From Spirochaetales bacterium (lineage in GTDB: Bacteria; Spirochaetota; Spirochaetia; SZUA-6; RPPD01), in the NCBI GenBank assembly GCA_016930675.1, contig JAFGGG010000045.1, positions 1 through 64,000 on the forward strand: DNA of 64,000 nt, given 5' to 3'. This document shows, in pieces, positions 24,515 through 32,807 of the stretch. Both the position numbers and the translations under genes were made by a program. Under the pieces are notes generated by a model that worked only from the letters and a program-made list of their open reading frames with translations, did not search any database and was not told the origin of the DNA. The stretch's first letter is position 1, and each line of letters starts with the position of its first letter.

Positions 24515-26089
24515 TTACGGAGTTGTCCAGCTCACGGTCCCAAGGTTGCCGTCATCAGGATTGTGGTACACGCGCGCTTCGATATCGCCGTCTGTCAACG
24601 CGCCCACAAAAGTACACGCGGTTGCATCAACAGCTACATCGGTGGGTGCATAACCGCCGGAATTACCATGGCGGCCGAGTTCTATATCGTTTGTATATGT
24701 TCCGTCAAATATAAAGCTGCCGATATCCACGGGATTTGTGGTTATTGTGCCTAAAAACAGACCGGCCGGCGCAGTGGACTTGAAGTCCATATTGTTAAAA
24801 CTGACACTGTTTAAATTCGAATACCGTGTTATTGTCAAACCGGCGGGCGGATAAGTGCCCGCAAGCTGTTGCGTGCCGCGAATATAGATATTCGTAAACG
24901 AAACCGTGCCGGCAGTACCAAGCGAACTGCTGCCTGAAAGTCTGATCCCGCTTTCACAGCCATTACTTATGATTGTAATATTGACAACAGTTGCATCCCC
25001 GTAAAAACTGTACAACAGAAGTTCGGCGTTTGTGTGGGAATTAACGGCATTACCCGCGAAAACACAGTCTGTGATAGTGACATCACTGGAGCTGCCCAGA
25101 GTATATAACATTACTCCTGCCACGGTATTGCCGTCGAACGTACTGTTTGCTATTACCAAACCGGTTATATCGGGCATGGAAGTAGGCACTCTGAAACCAT
25201 GATTGCCGTTATGTGAAAGATAACAATAATCAAGAACGATATCGGTGGTAGAACTGGTGATATCAAAGGCAATACCATTGCCCTGATTGCCGGTTGAAGC
25301 GACATTTTCGAATTTAATATGTCCGTCCGTTGTTTTAATCATAATGCCTGTCCCCTTATTACCGTCGGTACCGATATCACCTGTAACGCGCAGATCCTTG
25401 ATCACAAGTCTTTGCGCGCTTGAGCTACCGCCAGTATCAATTCGGACTGTATATTCATCAAGGCCTGCGGTCTGAGTTGTCGATTCAATAATCGTGTCGA
25501 CGGCCGGATTATTACCGCTGCCCGATCCCATTAAAATAATGCGTTTATCTATAATAAGCCTTTCATCATAAGTGCCCGGCCGTACATAGATAACATCACC
25601 AATGGCAGCATTATCTATTGCTTGCTGGATTGTGCCCCAATCATCGGGCACCGTAATATCCGGGGTAGATCCTTCACCACCGCTGTATCCTATTCCGTTA
25701 AAGTCTGCGGTGTTATCAGGCGGGCTGATAATCAATGTGTTGGCCGCGTTTTGCACATTACTGACCGTAACTGTATACTGTTGATCGGCCTGTTGGCCGG
25801 TGATCAATCTTACTGTGTCGCCCGCAGCCAAAAGCACGGCGCTGTTTATTGCTAATCCCGGTATGCTGTAATTACCTGTATCCTCCGCGTCGACGGGATC
25901 AAGATTTTGACTGAAAGTTAACTCAATGCTTATAAAACCGGACGAAGTGGCAGCTGTTAAACGAAATCCTGAGGCTGCTCCGCCAAAGGCAGTACCGGCG
26001 GCATATGGATTATTCCATGAGCAGCCGCTTGCCAGCAGCCCGCTACAGATAAGACATACGATAAAAAAGGTATTTGGTTGCAGCTTCAT
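24515..26089 (-). CDS. Beta-helix (parallel beta-helix repeat) surface lipoprotein
   Basis: The 524-residue protein has a lipobox LASGC at about residue 23. Residues about 40-130 form a Big/fibronectin-like strand domain (FISIELTFSQNLDPVDAEDTGNYSIPG type). From about residue 140 it has the DWGTIQQAIDNAAIGDVIYVRPGTYDERL entry motif (quoted in part), found in pectate-lyase-like and nitrous-oxide-type right-handed beta-helices, then many short N/D/G-rich coils such as IKFENVASTGNQGNGIAF. No clear catalytic residues are visible; it may bind or cleave polysaccharide. GAGGAGAG precedes the ATG. It ends by the unusual hairpin region. Confidence 0.8.
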   Translation of the reverse strand: MKLQPNTFFIVCLICSGLLASGCSWNNPYAAGTAFGGAASGFRLTAATSSGFISIELTFSQNLDPVDAEDTGNYSIPGLAINSAVLLAAGDTVRLITGQQADQQYTVTVSNVQNAANTLIISPPDNTADFNGIGYSGGEGSTPDITVPDDWGTIQQAIDNAAIGDVIYVRPGTYDERLIIDKRIILMGSGSGNNPAVDTIIESTTQTAGLDEYTVRIDTGGSSSAQRLVIKDLRVTGDIGTDGNKGTGIMIKTTDGHIKFENVASTGNQGNGIAFDITSSTTDIVLDYCYLSHNGNHGFRVPTSMPDITGLVIANSTFDGNTVAGVMLYTLGSSSDVTITDCVFAGNAVNSHTNAELLLYSFYGDATVVNITIISNGCESGIRLSGSSSLGTAGTVSFTNIYIRGTQQLAGTYPPAGLTITRYSNLNSVSFNNMDFKSTAPAGLFLGTITTNPVDIGSFIFDGTYTNDIELGRHGNSGGYAPTDVAVDATACTFVGALTDGDIEARVYHNPDDGNLGTVSWTTP

Positions 26090-26249
26090 GTCTCTCCTCT
26101 TTTAATTATAATGAGAAGGATTTTGCATTTCCATTTTTTCTACCGGTGGGCGCGGTGTTGGCGCCGTGTTCATTGCGCGCGCTCATTTTGCTTAAGATTC
26201 TTTTGCAAAAGGCAGCCAAATGTCTTATCAATTAATAGAGGAGGGTGTT

Positions 26250-26897
26250 ATGAACACAAAGAAAATTTCCAGAATCATCTTATGTGCCTTTTTTGCTGTT
26301 AGTCTGTTTTTTGCAGGCACATTGTGTTTCGCGCAAAGCTACAGTATCGAAGGTACGTATGACGTATACGGGACCAATCCCGGTGGATCGTTGTACGGCG
26401 GTACCGTAAAAATCGTAAAATCGGGAAGCAGCTACAGTTTCGAATGGAGCGTGGGCGAGAGCTACAGCGGTACAGGCACGCTGCAGGGCAACAAGCTTAC
26501 CGTGGACTGGGGTGATGATCATCCCGTTATTTATATGGTAAAAGAGAACGGCAGAGTACTCATTGGTACCTGGGCCGATGGCGCGGCCACGGAAACGTTG
26601 TGCCGGCAGGGAAACGTGTACAAAGGAGTGGACGTCAAAGGAACCTACCAGGTGCAGGGCACGAATCCGGACGGCTCGGTATACAGGGGAACGGTTACCG
26701 TAACCCGCTCCGGCAGCGGCTATAATTTCCAATGGAGCGTGGGCGAGAGCTACAGCGGTACGGGCACCATGAACCAGGAAATGCTGACAGTGGATTGGGG
26801 TGATGACTACCCTGTCATCTATGAAGTAAGAGAGGGCGGCAACGTTTTAATCGGCATCTGGGCCAATGGAAAGGCCACGGAGGTCCTGTATAAATAA
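26250..26897 (+). CDS. Exported protein of two tandem beta-domain repeats
   Basis: The 215-residue protein has a signal peptide (to about FAQ, residue 28), then two near-identical units of about 96 residues. Each unit runs GTYxVxGTNPxGSxYxGTV, a W-S-V-G-E-S-Y core, VDWGDDxPVIY and a VLIGxWA strand. The two units share an exact 31-base stretch (26443-26473 and 26731-26761), exactly 96 codons apart, so the duplication is recent or under gene conversion. No enzyme motif is seen; a small beta-barrel binding or structural role is likely. GGAGGGTG fixes the start. Confidence 0.8.
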   Translation: MNTKKISRIILCAFFAVSLFFAGTLCFAQSYSIEGTYDVYGTNPGGSLYGGTVKIVKSGSSYSFEWSVGESYSGTGTLQGNKLTVDWGDDHPVIYMVKENGRVLIGTWADGAATETLCRQGNVYKGVDVKGTYQVQGTNPDGSVYRGTVTVTRSGSGYNFQWSVGESYSGTGTMNQEMLTVDWGDDYPVIYEVREGGNVLIGIWANGKATEVLYK

Positions 26898-27017
26898 GGG
26901 TGTAAACGGCGCTTAATTTTACCTTCTCGCGTAAAATATTTTTTTATAAACTCATTTATTTAATTGACGTTTTCTGTTACATATTAAGCAGCAAATAATA
27001 GATCAAGGATTACATCC

Positions 27018-27809
27018 ATGCTGCAAAGTAAACAATGTAATGTCAATGGCATCAGACTCCATTATGTGCAGGGTCCGCGAAACGGACCGCCTGTGGTGCT
27101 TGTGCACGGACTCTCCGACTGCTGGCAGACCTTTTTGACGCTTATCCCCTTTCTCTATCCGTATTACACCATATATGCGCCGGATTTACGCGGTCACGGC
27201 AGTTCCGATAGAACCGACAGTTATAAGATTCTGGATTATGCCGGGGATATCCGGGAACTGCTGTCCCGGCTGTTCGATGAGCCGGTTTGTCTTATCGGGC
27301 ATTCACTGGGCGCGGCCATCGCGCTTTATCTCGCGGCCACTCATCCGGAGAAGTGCAAGAGTGTCACCCTGATCGATCCCTTCGTGTTTGATGATATCGT
27401 GCACGATGAAAATTTCCGCAGTTATTTTACAGGCTGCCTTGAGGCCGTTACTAAACATAATGATGTTCTGAGTCTCTTTAATGCCATTAAAGAAACCGGC
27501 GCATTGGCGAAAAAAAGGGCGCTTGATCTTTTCCGGCTGGATAAAGGCACCATTACTGCGGTATTGGAAAAGAGAGTGTTTCAGGGATTCGAGTTGCAGA
27601 GGCTGCTTCCCGCTGTGTCGTGTCCGGCGCTGCTGTTAAGAGGAAATCCCGATCGTGAAGGGCATATCACGGAAGCTAAGGCTGATTGCTTACAGAAGAA
27701 CTTAAAGGATTGCGCTGTGGAGTATTTGGAAACGGCGAGCCATGTGGTGCATCTGGATGAACCTATGAAGACCGCGCAGTATATTTTGTTTTTTTTAGCC
27801 GCGCTTTAG
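27018..27809 (+). CDS. Alpha/beta hydrolase (cytoplasmic)
   Basis: The 263-residue alpha/beta hydrolase lacks a signal peptide. It shows the oxyanion strand VVLVHGLSDCWQ, DLRGHGSSDRT, the nucleophile elbow GHSLGAA (Ser96), Asp212 in GNPDREGH and His242 in the ASHVVHLDEP segment. The motif order matches the 3-oxoadipate enol-lactonase/haloperoxidase group, which includes esterases, lactonases and C-C hydrolases; the substrate is not predictable. It is convergent with the acyltransferase-like gene, 20 bases apart. Confidence 0.85.
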   Translation: MLQSKQCNVNGIRLHYVQGPRNGPPVVLVHGLSDCWQTFLTLIPFLYPYYTIYAPDLRGHGSSDRTDSYKILDYAGDIRELLSRLFDEPVCLIGHSLGAAIALYLAATHPEKCKSVTLIDPFVFDDIVHDENFRSYFTGCLEAVTKHNDVLSLFNAIKETGALAKKRALDLFRLDKGTITAVLEKRVFQGFELQRLLPAVSCPALLLRGNPDREGHITEAKADCLQKNLKDCAVEYLETASHVVHLDEPMKTAQYILFFLAAL

Positions 27810-27829
27810 GTAAAATTAATATCTGCGGA

Positions 27830-29104
27830 TTATCTGTCAATATCCCTCAACATCTTTTTCACCTGTTCGATGATCCTGGTACCCGCGTCATGATCGAAAC
27901 AGTCCCGGTCGTAGATGCAGGTAAAGAACATCCTGTCCCGGAACGTATTTACGCCTATTACTCTTTCACCCCTGATGGCGCTGAAAATGGGTCCGTATAA
28001 TTCTTCAATTTCCAAGTCATCGTAAACCTTCTGCATGCGTACTCTTCCCAAATTGGAGAGAGACACGTCATAATCCATAGGCGGGGTGGGGCGGTTGGCA
28101 TAATACAGTTCAGGATCCTTCATGTCCCGGAGGAAATAGGTATTAAAATAATAATACCCGTCCAGAGGGATGTAATTTTCAATTTTTTCCGTCAGTTCCG
28201 TATAGATCTGTTTTGCTATCTCAGGCAGGGGGCGCTCAGGCGAGCAGTCCACTTCTTTGGTAAGCAGTCCGTTAAACAGACCGAAATATTCCTGTGCTTC
28301 CGCTTTCAAAAAGGGTTTAAAGCTTAAGGGGCTTTGCAGTTTTCGCAGATAGCCGTCCTTTTCACCGAATTCACGGGCAAAGGCTTTGAGGATTATCGCT
28401 CCCAGCAAAGCATGAACCGAGATGCCGATGTGCTTGGCCTGCTTTACTATGTTTCCGGTTTCCTGTTCCCCCAGGCTCCAATTGTGAATGGCAAAGTTAG
28501 GTTGTGGGAAAGGTTCCTCTTTGCGAGGTTTAAGTTCGACTTTAAGGTAGTCTTTATTTTTTAACCAGGGGGGCATTGGACGCGTTTTGATAATTTCCAA
28601 AATATCGTCTTTTATCAATGTGGCGAAATTGGGCGCTTCAGCGTAGGGTTTTAATGCGGGATTCGGATCCGACATAAATACAAACATCTCCTGCAAAAAC
28701 TGTACCGCGGACAGACCGTCGCAGAGGGCATGGTGGAATACGGCCACGATATCGGAGGTGTCCTGTTCGCGGATAAGATGGATTCGGATCATGGGGCCTT
28801 TATAGATATCGAAAGGAGTTTGTAACTCCCGCTTAATCAGAGATTTCCAGTCGGTCTGATCGGAAGCATATTCTGTTACCGGGATTGCCGGCACATTCTC
28901 ATCGGTTATAAACTGCTTTTTATCCGGGGTCATCTCCACCCGCACCCGGGCCAGCGGATGCCTGCGCTGCAGTTTCAACAGGGCCTGCTCCAGCCCCTGT
29001 TTTTTTACACTTCCTTTTACTTTGATGCGAAAAGCAAAATACATGGGAGAGATATTCCCGATAAAATAGAGTACTCTTTCATAAGATATGGTTTCTCTCT
29101 TCAT
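27830..29104 (-). CDS. Condensation-domain/acyltransferase (PapA/alcohol acetyltransferase type)
   Basis: The 424-residue protein is a single condensation-fold acyltransferase. It carries the catalytic HHxxxDG motif as HHALCDG (His124, His125, Asp129, Gly130) and a C-terminal DYDVSLSNLGRV segment that corresponds to the family DFGW-like loop. Such enzymes move an acyl group from a carrier or CoA to an alcohol or amine. No adenylation or carrier domain is nearby, so it is not part of a peptide synthetase. GGGAGG precedes the chosen ATG. It follows the MATE exporter gene by 24 bases in the same operon. Confidence 0.75.
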   Translation of the reverse strand: MKRETISYERVLYFIGNISPMYFAFRIKVKGSVKKQGLEQALLKLQRRHPLARVRVEMTPDKKQFITDENVPAIPVTEYASDQTDWKSLIKRELQTPFDIYKGPMIRIHLIREQDTSDIVAVFHHALCDGLSAVQFLQEMFVFMSDPNPALKPYAEAPNFATLIKDDILEIIKTRPMPPWLKNKDYLKVELKPRKEEPFPQPNFAIHNWSLGEQETGNIVKQAKHIGISVHALLGAIILKAFAREFGEKDGYLRKLQSPLSFKPFLKAEAQEYFGLFNGLLTKEVDCSPERPLPEIAKQIYTELTEKIENYIPLDGYYYFNTYFLRDMKDPELYYANRPTPPMDYDVSLSNLGRVRMQKVYDDLEIEELYGPIFSAIRGERVIGVNTFRDRMFFTCIYDRDCFDHDAGTRIIEQVKKMLRDIDR

Positions 29105-29128
29105 AACTGTACCTCCCAAAAATTGCTG

Positions 29129-30493
29129 CTAGGCAGCTTGTCTGGTTAAATTGTTGATCCATTTATTCGAAAAAAAGCGGATATAAACGACTATCATTTT
29201 TACGAATTCCTCTATGGCCGCCAGGGCCATAACATAGTATACGGGCAGACCCAGTGCGAAGGCGGCTATGGCCGCCATGGGCACACCGATAAGCCAGATA
29301 CCGCCCATATCCACTATCATACTGAAAAAGGTGTCGCCGCCCGCTTTTAAAATTCCGCCGTGAAAGGTAATATTCATTACCCGTGCCAGCATGATGCAGG
29401 CCATTACCAGGAGGAGATTATAGAGATATTCGGTGGTTTCGGGAGACAGATTAAAAATACCGACTATACTTCCGCGTACCATGATCAGCACGAAGGCGAT
29501 TACCACGGAAATGATAAAAGCCAGTTTTAGAAAGTTTTTGGAGTAATTCTTGGCTTTTTCCTCTTCGCCGGCACCGATCCTGTTGCCCACCATAATGGCG
29601 CAGGCGCCGCCCAATCCCAGAAATAGAGTAAGGCACACGCGTTCCACGGAACAGGCGATGTTGTAGGCTGCCAGTGATTTTGTACCCATATTGCCGTAGA
29701 TGATACTGTACATGTTGTAACCCAGGGCCCAGCCCATACCCTGTCCCAATACAGGCAGCCATCTTTTCATGAATTCCTTTACCATTTTTTTCGTGTAATT
29801 AAACATATCTTTAAAACCCGCAGCCGTAGGATGCTTTCGCACGTAAGAAAAAGTGATTAGTATGGTGAAGGACAGGGTTTGCGCGATGAGGGTGGCGATT
29901 GCCGCTCCCTGTACACCGAGTTTGGGGAAGCCTAAATTGCCAAAGATAAGCAGATAGTTTAAAAACGTATTTAAAGAAAGCCCGATGATACTCACAATCA
30001 TGGGAAACACTACATGTTCGGTGCTGCGCAAGATCATGGCGTACACTATGGAAAGCGACGTGAAAAAGAAGCTGTAGACAACTATTTCAACGTATTGGAC
30101 GCTTAAGTTAACGACAGCGGGATCGCTGTTATAAATCATAATCAACTGACGGGGGAACAAGATAATGGCGATAGTAATGATCAATGAGATAATTCCGGTA
30201 AAAGTAAAAGCAATCCCCATGGTTGAACGGATGTTTTTAATATCTTTCTTGCCCCAGTATTGAGCGGTAAAAATGGACGCTCCGCTGGCGATACTGAAAA
30301 TGAGCATGATGAATAAAAAATAGATATAGTTACCGATACCCACCCCGGCAACCGCATTGTCCCCCAGCTGGCCCACCATGAAGACGTCCACAAAATTCAA
30401 TGAGGCCTGCAGCAGATTTTGCAGGATGATGGGAGAAGCAATGGTTAAAAGCTTGGGAATAAACTCTTTATATGTGGTGAATGATTTAAGCAT
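29129..30493 (-). CDS. MATE-family multidrug/small-molecule exporter
   Basis: The protein has about 454 residues and twelve membrane helices. MATE features include the N-terminal IASPIILQNLLQASLNFVDVFMVGQLGDNAVAGVG segment (in part) and the mirrored second half (AAYNIACSVERVC, GGACAIMVGNRIGAG). It expels cationic compounds using sodium or proton gradients. The start at ATG 30493 was chosen; a GTG at 30511 is possible. It is first in the operon with the condensation-domain enzyme. The next gene upstream (aldo/keto reductase) is separate by more than 100 bases. Confidence 0.9.
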   Translation of the reverse strand: MLKSFTTYKEFIPKLLTIASPIILQNLLQASLNFVDVFMVGQLGDNAVAGVGIGNYIYFLFIMLIFSIASGASIFTAQYWGKKDIKNIRSTMGIAFTFTGIISLIITIAIILFPRQLIMIYNSDPAVVNLSVQYVEIVVYSFFFTSLSIVYAMILRSTEHVVFPMIVSIIGLSLNTFLNYLLIFGNLGFPKLGVQGAAIATLIAQTLSFTILITFSYVRKHPTAAGFKDMFNYTKKMVKEFMKRWLPVLGQGMGWALGYNMYSIIYGNMGTKSLAAYNIACSVERVCLTLFLGLGGACAIMVGNRIGAGEEEKAKNYSKNFLKLAFIISVVIAFVLIMVRGSIVGIFNLSPETTEYLYNLLLVMACIMLARVMNITFHGGILKAGGDTFFSMIVDMGGIWLIGVPMAAIAAFALGLPVYYVMALAAIEEFVKMIVVYIRFFSNKWINNLTRQAA

Positions 30494-30626
30494 AATTTTT
30501 AACTGTAACACCTCGCTCTTTATACACCTGCACTTAATATAGAAAAAAAGGCGGCAAATTGCAGTAAGTTGTAATTGACTATGAAGAAAAAGTCAATATC
30601 AAATAAGAAAAAATTAGCAGGTATAT

Positions 30627-31628
30627 TTATTTATGCAACAGTGTGCGGATTTCCGATAACTGCTCCTCTGTTAAAGGCCCGAACTCCATTGCCCCTGCGT
30701 TCTCTTCAACCTGTTTCAGTGTTTTAAATCCGGGGATGGGGACTGTTTTTTCACTTTTGGCCCAGATCCAGGCAAGCGCACCCTGTGCCAGGGTGCGGCC
30801 ATTGCTGGTAAGCACTTCTCTTACCGCATCAAGGGCGTCAAGCCATTCCTTGGTCGGGTGGCCGTCTTTAAGACCGGGAAACCATTGAGCGTGCTTGCGC
30901 ACGTCATCATCACTAAAGCTTGAGCCGGCAGTGAATTTCCCCGTGAGAATTCCCATGCCCAAAGGGCCGCGGTTGATGCTGGCGAGGTTAAGTTCATCGC
31001 AAAGGGCGAGCAGCTCCAGATTCCCGTCGAAGATATTGAGCTGCTGTTCCACCACGCCGCAGTTTGGTGACGTTGAAAACGCCTTGACCGCTTCTGTGCG
31101 ATCCGTACTCCAGCCATAGGTGCGGATCTTGCCTTCCGCTACCAGGGCTTCCAGCACCTCGCGCACTCGCAGGGCGCGCTCAATTTCCAGCCCCCAGATA
31201 TGCAGCAGGTAGACGTCGATATAATCTGTCTGCAGGCGTTTGAGACTGTTCTCCAGGTCTTGCCGCACATGAACGGCCGCATCGCTTTGCTCTTCGCTTT
31301 CTCCGTATGTATATACATTTTTCCCGGCCTCATCCACCTGATAGCCGAATTTGGTGGCGATGACCATCTGTGGGCGTTTTCCTTTAAGCGCCTGTCCCAG
31401 TATCTGCTCGCTGTGGCCGCAGCCGTAGTTCGCGGCCGTGTCAAAAAAGGTGACGCCCGATTCCACGGCTTTATGAATCGCCTTAATCGATTCCGCGTCA
31501 TCCACGGTGCTCCAACCGGCCGGACTGCCCAGGAAGTTCCACGGCCCTCCGATGGCCCAGCAGCCCAGACCCAGGGCGCTTACCTCAATACCGGATTTGC
31601 CCAATGTTCTTTTAAAAGCTTTTTTCAT
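30627..31628 (-). CDS. Aldo/keto reductase
   Basis: The 333-residue TIM-barrel oxidoreductase shows the family motif GVTFFDTAANYGCGHSEQILG with Asp63 and Tyr68, Lys93 in VIATKFGY, and a DVYLLHIWG segment with the catalytic His. The C-terminal NADPH site is present as VPIPGFKTLKQVEENAGA. It should reduce aldehydes or ketones with NADPH; the substrate is unknown. AAAAGGAGGAAAC lies directly before the ATG. The gene stands alone. Confidence 0.92.
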   Translation of the reverse strand: MKKAFKRTLGKSGIEVSALGLGCWAIGGPWNFLGSPAGWSTVDDAESIKAIHKAVESGVTFFDTAANYGCGHSEQILGQALKGKRPQMVIATKFGYQVDEAGKNVYTYGESEEQSDAAVHVRQDLENSLKRLQTDYIDVYLLHIWGLEIERALRVREVLEALVAEGKIRTYGWSTDRTEAVKAFSTSPNCGVVEQQLNIFDGNLELLALCDELNLASINRGPLGMGILTGKFTAGSSFSDDDVRKHAQWFPGLKDGHPTKEWLDALDAVREVLTSNGRTLAQGALAWIWAKSEKTVPIPGFKTLKQVEENAGAMEFGPLTEEQLSEIRTLLHK

Positions 31629-31757
31629 CTGTTTCCTCCTTTTAATGTTGTATGCTGATTTATACTAAATATACCAATTAAAAGAGGTATGAAATAGAGC
31701 CACATTTTGTCTTTTATATTGTGCCACTTATTATATTATAATAAAGTGAGGTGCAGT

Positions 31758-32084
31758 ATGAAAGATAAAGAATTAAAACCTGCCCGCTTTATCCAGTTTT
31801 GCGGGGCCGACTGCCGCGAATGCGATACTTATGAACGTTTTATAAAGGGAGATGATGTTGCATTATGTGATGAGGAACAGAAGTACCGCTGTTGCTGGCT
31901 GCCTGATGATTATCCTCTCGGAGGCGACTGTTATATCAAAAAATGTTGTGTTGAAAAACAGGTTTCCTTCTGCGGTGAGTGCATTCAATTTACAGAATGT
32001 AAAACAATGAAAGAGTTCTATTCCAAACCAGGATATGATGCGCTGAAAAAGAGAATGCTGATGGAGATAAAAAAAAGAATTTGA
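31758..32084 (+). CDS. Cysteine-rich small protein, DUF3795-like
   Basis: The 108-residue protein has twelve cysteines in pairs (FCGADCRECDTY, CDEEQKYRCCWL, GGDCYIKKCCVEK, FCGECIQFTECKTM). This is the DUF3795 pattern, with an opening CGxxCxxCxxY and a later CxxCxxxxxC, and should bind zinc or another metal. The family is thought to be a small regulatory or metal-binding protein of unknown function. GTGAGGTG precedes the ATG at 31758; the upstream reading to 31707 lacks support. Confidence 0.75.
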   Translation: MKDKELKPARFIQFCGADCRECDTYERFIKGDDVALCDEEQKYRCCWLPDDYPLGGDCYIKKCCVEKQVSFCGECIQFTECKTMKEFYSKPGYDALKKRMLMEIKKRI

Positions 32085-32140
32085 GATTCATACCAAGAAG
32101 TACTATCATGTTAAAACCACAGGCTATGAACGGTGGTTTT

Positions 32141-32794
32141 ATGAAAACCTTTGGATTATTTTTATTTTTCTTCGTATTCCTATTATCTCCCAATAAGGTT
32201 ATTGCCAAGGAGTTGTTTACCTTTAAAGTGACCACGGGAGAAAAAACAGAATATGAGACACTGGTTGTAGAAATAACACAGCAAGGTTTTATGCTAAAAA
32301 CACCGATTAGTTCGAACAGCTTTGACGGCAGTTATAATCAACTTGTGTGGGAGGTCTTCCAGGCAGCGGAGGGCAGCAGTTTCAAAGCCCAGCGCTTCGG
32401 GAATACCATTAAACTGCAGGGCACATTCAGACATCGCCCCGTAAGCAGGGAATACGCAATTGATGCGCGGCCCTGGTACCAGTATCCGGAGGTCACGCTC
32501 AAGGAGTTCGCCCTTTCCGCTAAAAAACGGATTGAGTTTTGGATCATCTCTCCCGACGACCTGGCTCTCTTTGAGTTCGAAGCGGTTAAAATGGGTAGAG
32601 AAACGGTAGAGGTTTCGGGCCGTTCCGTAAACGCGGTGCGTATCCGCATAAAGGCATTGGGCTTTGCCGGTAATTTCTGGCATGCCGATTATTGGTTTGC
32701 TCTGGCAGACGGCGGCTACCTTCGCTATCAGGCGGTTCACGGCGGACCGGGAACACCGCCTACCATCAAAGAGCTTGTAGAGTCCGGCGATTAA
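32141..32794 (+). CDS. Exported beta-rich protein, DUF3108-like
   Basis: The 217-residue protein has a signal peptide MKTFGLFLFFFVFLLSPNKV (first 20 residues). The remainder is mostly beta-strand, with an FRHRPVSREYAIDARPWYQYPEVTL stretch and a C-terminal FWHADYWFALADGGYLRYQAVHGG segment (in part), similar in pattern to DUF3108-type lipocalin-like exported proteins. No catalytic residues are seen. The predicted start is the third in-frame ATG; upstream ones give a less usual signal. Confidence 0.6.
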   Translation: MKTFGLFLFFFVFLLSPNKVIAKELFTFKVTTGEKTEYETLVVEITQQGFMLKTPISSNSFDGSYNQLVWEVFQAAEGSSFKAQRFGNTIKLQGTFRHRPVSREYAIDARPWYQYPEVTLKEFALSAKKRIEFWIISPDDLALFEFEAVKMGRETVEVSGRSVNAVRIRIKALGFAGNFWHADYWFALADGGYLRYQAVHGGPGTPPTIKELVESGD

Positions 32795-32807
32795 ATGAAA
32801 ATTACTT

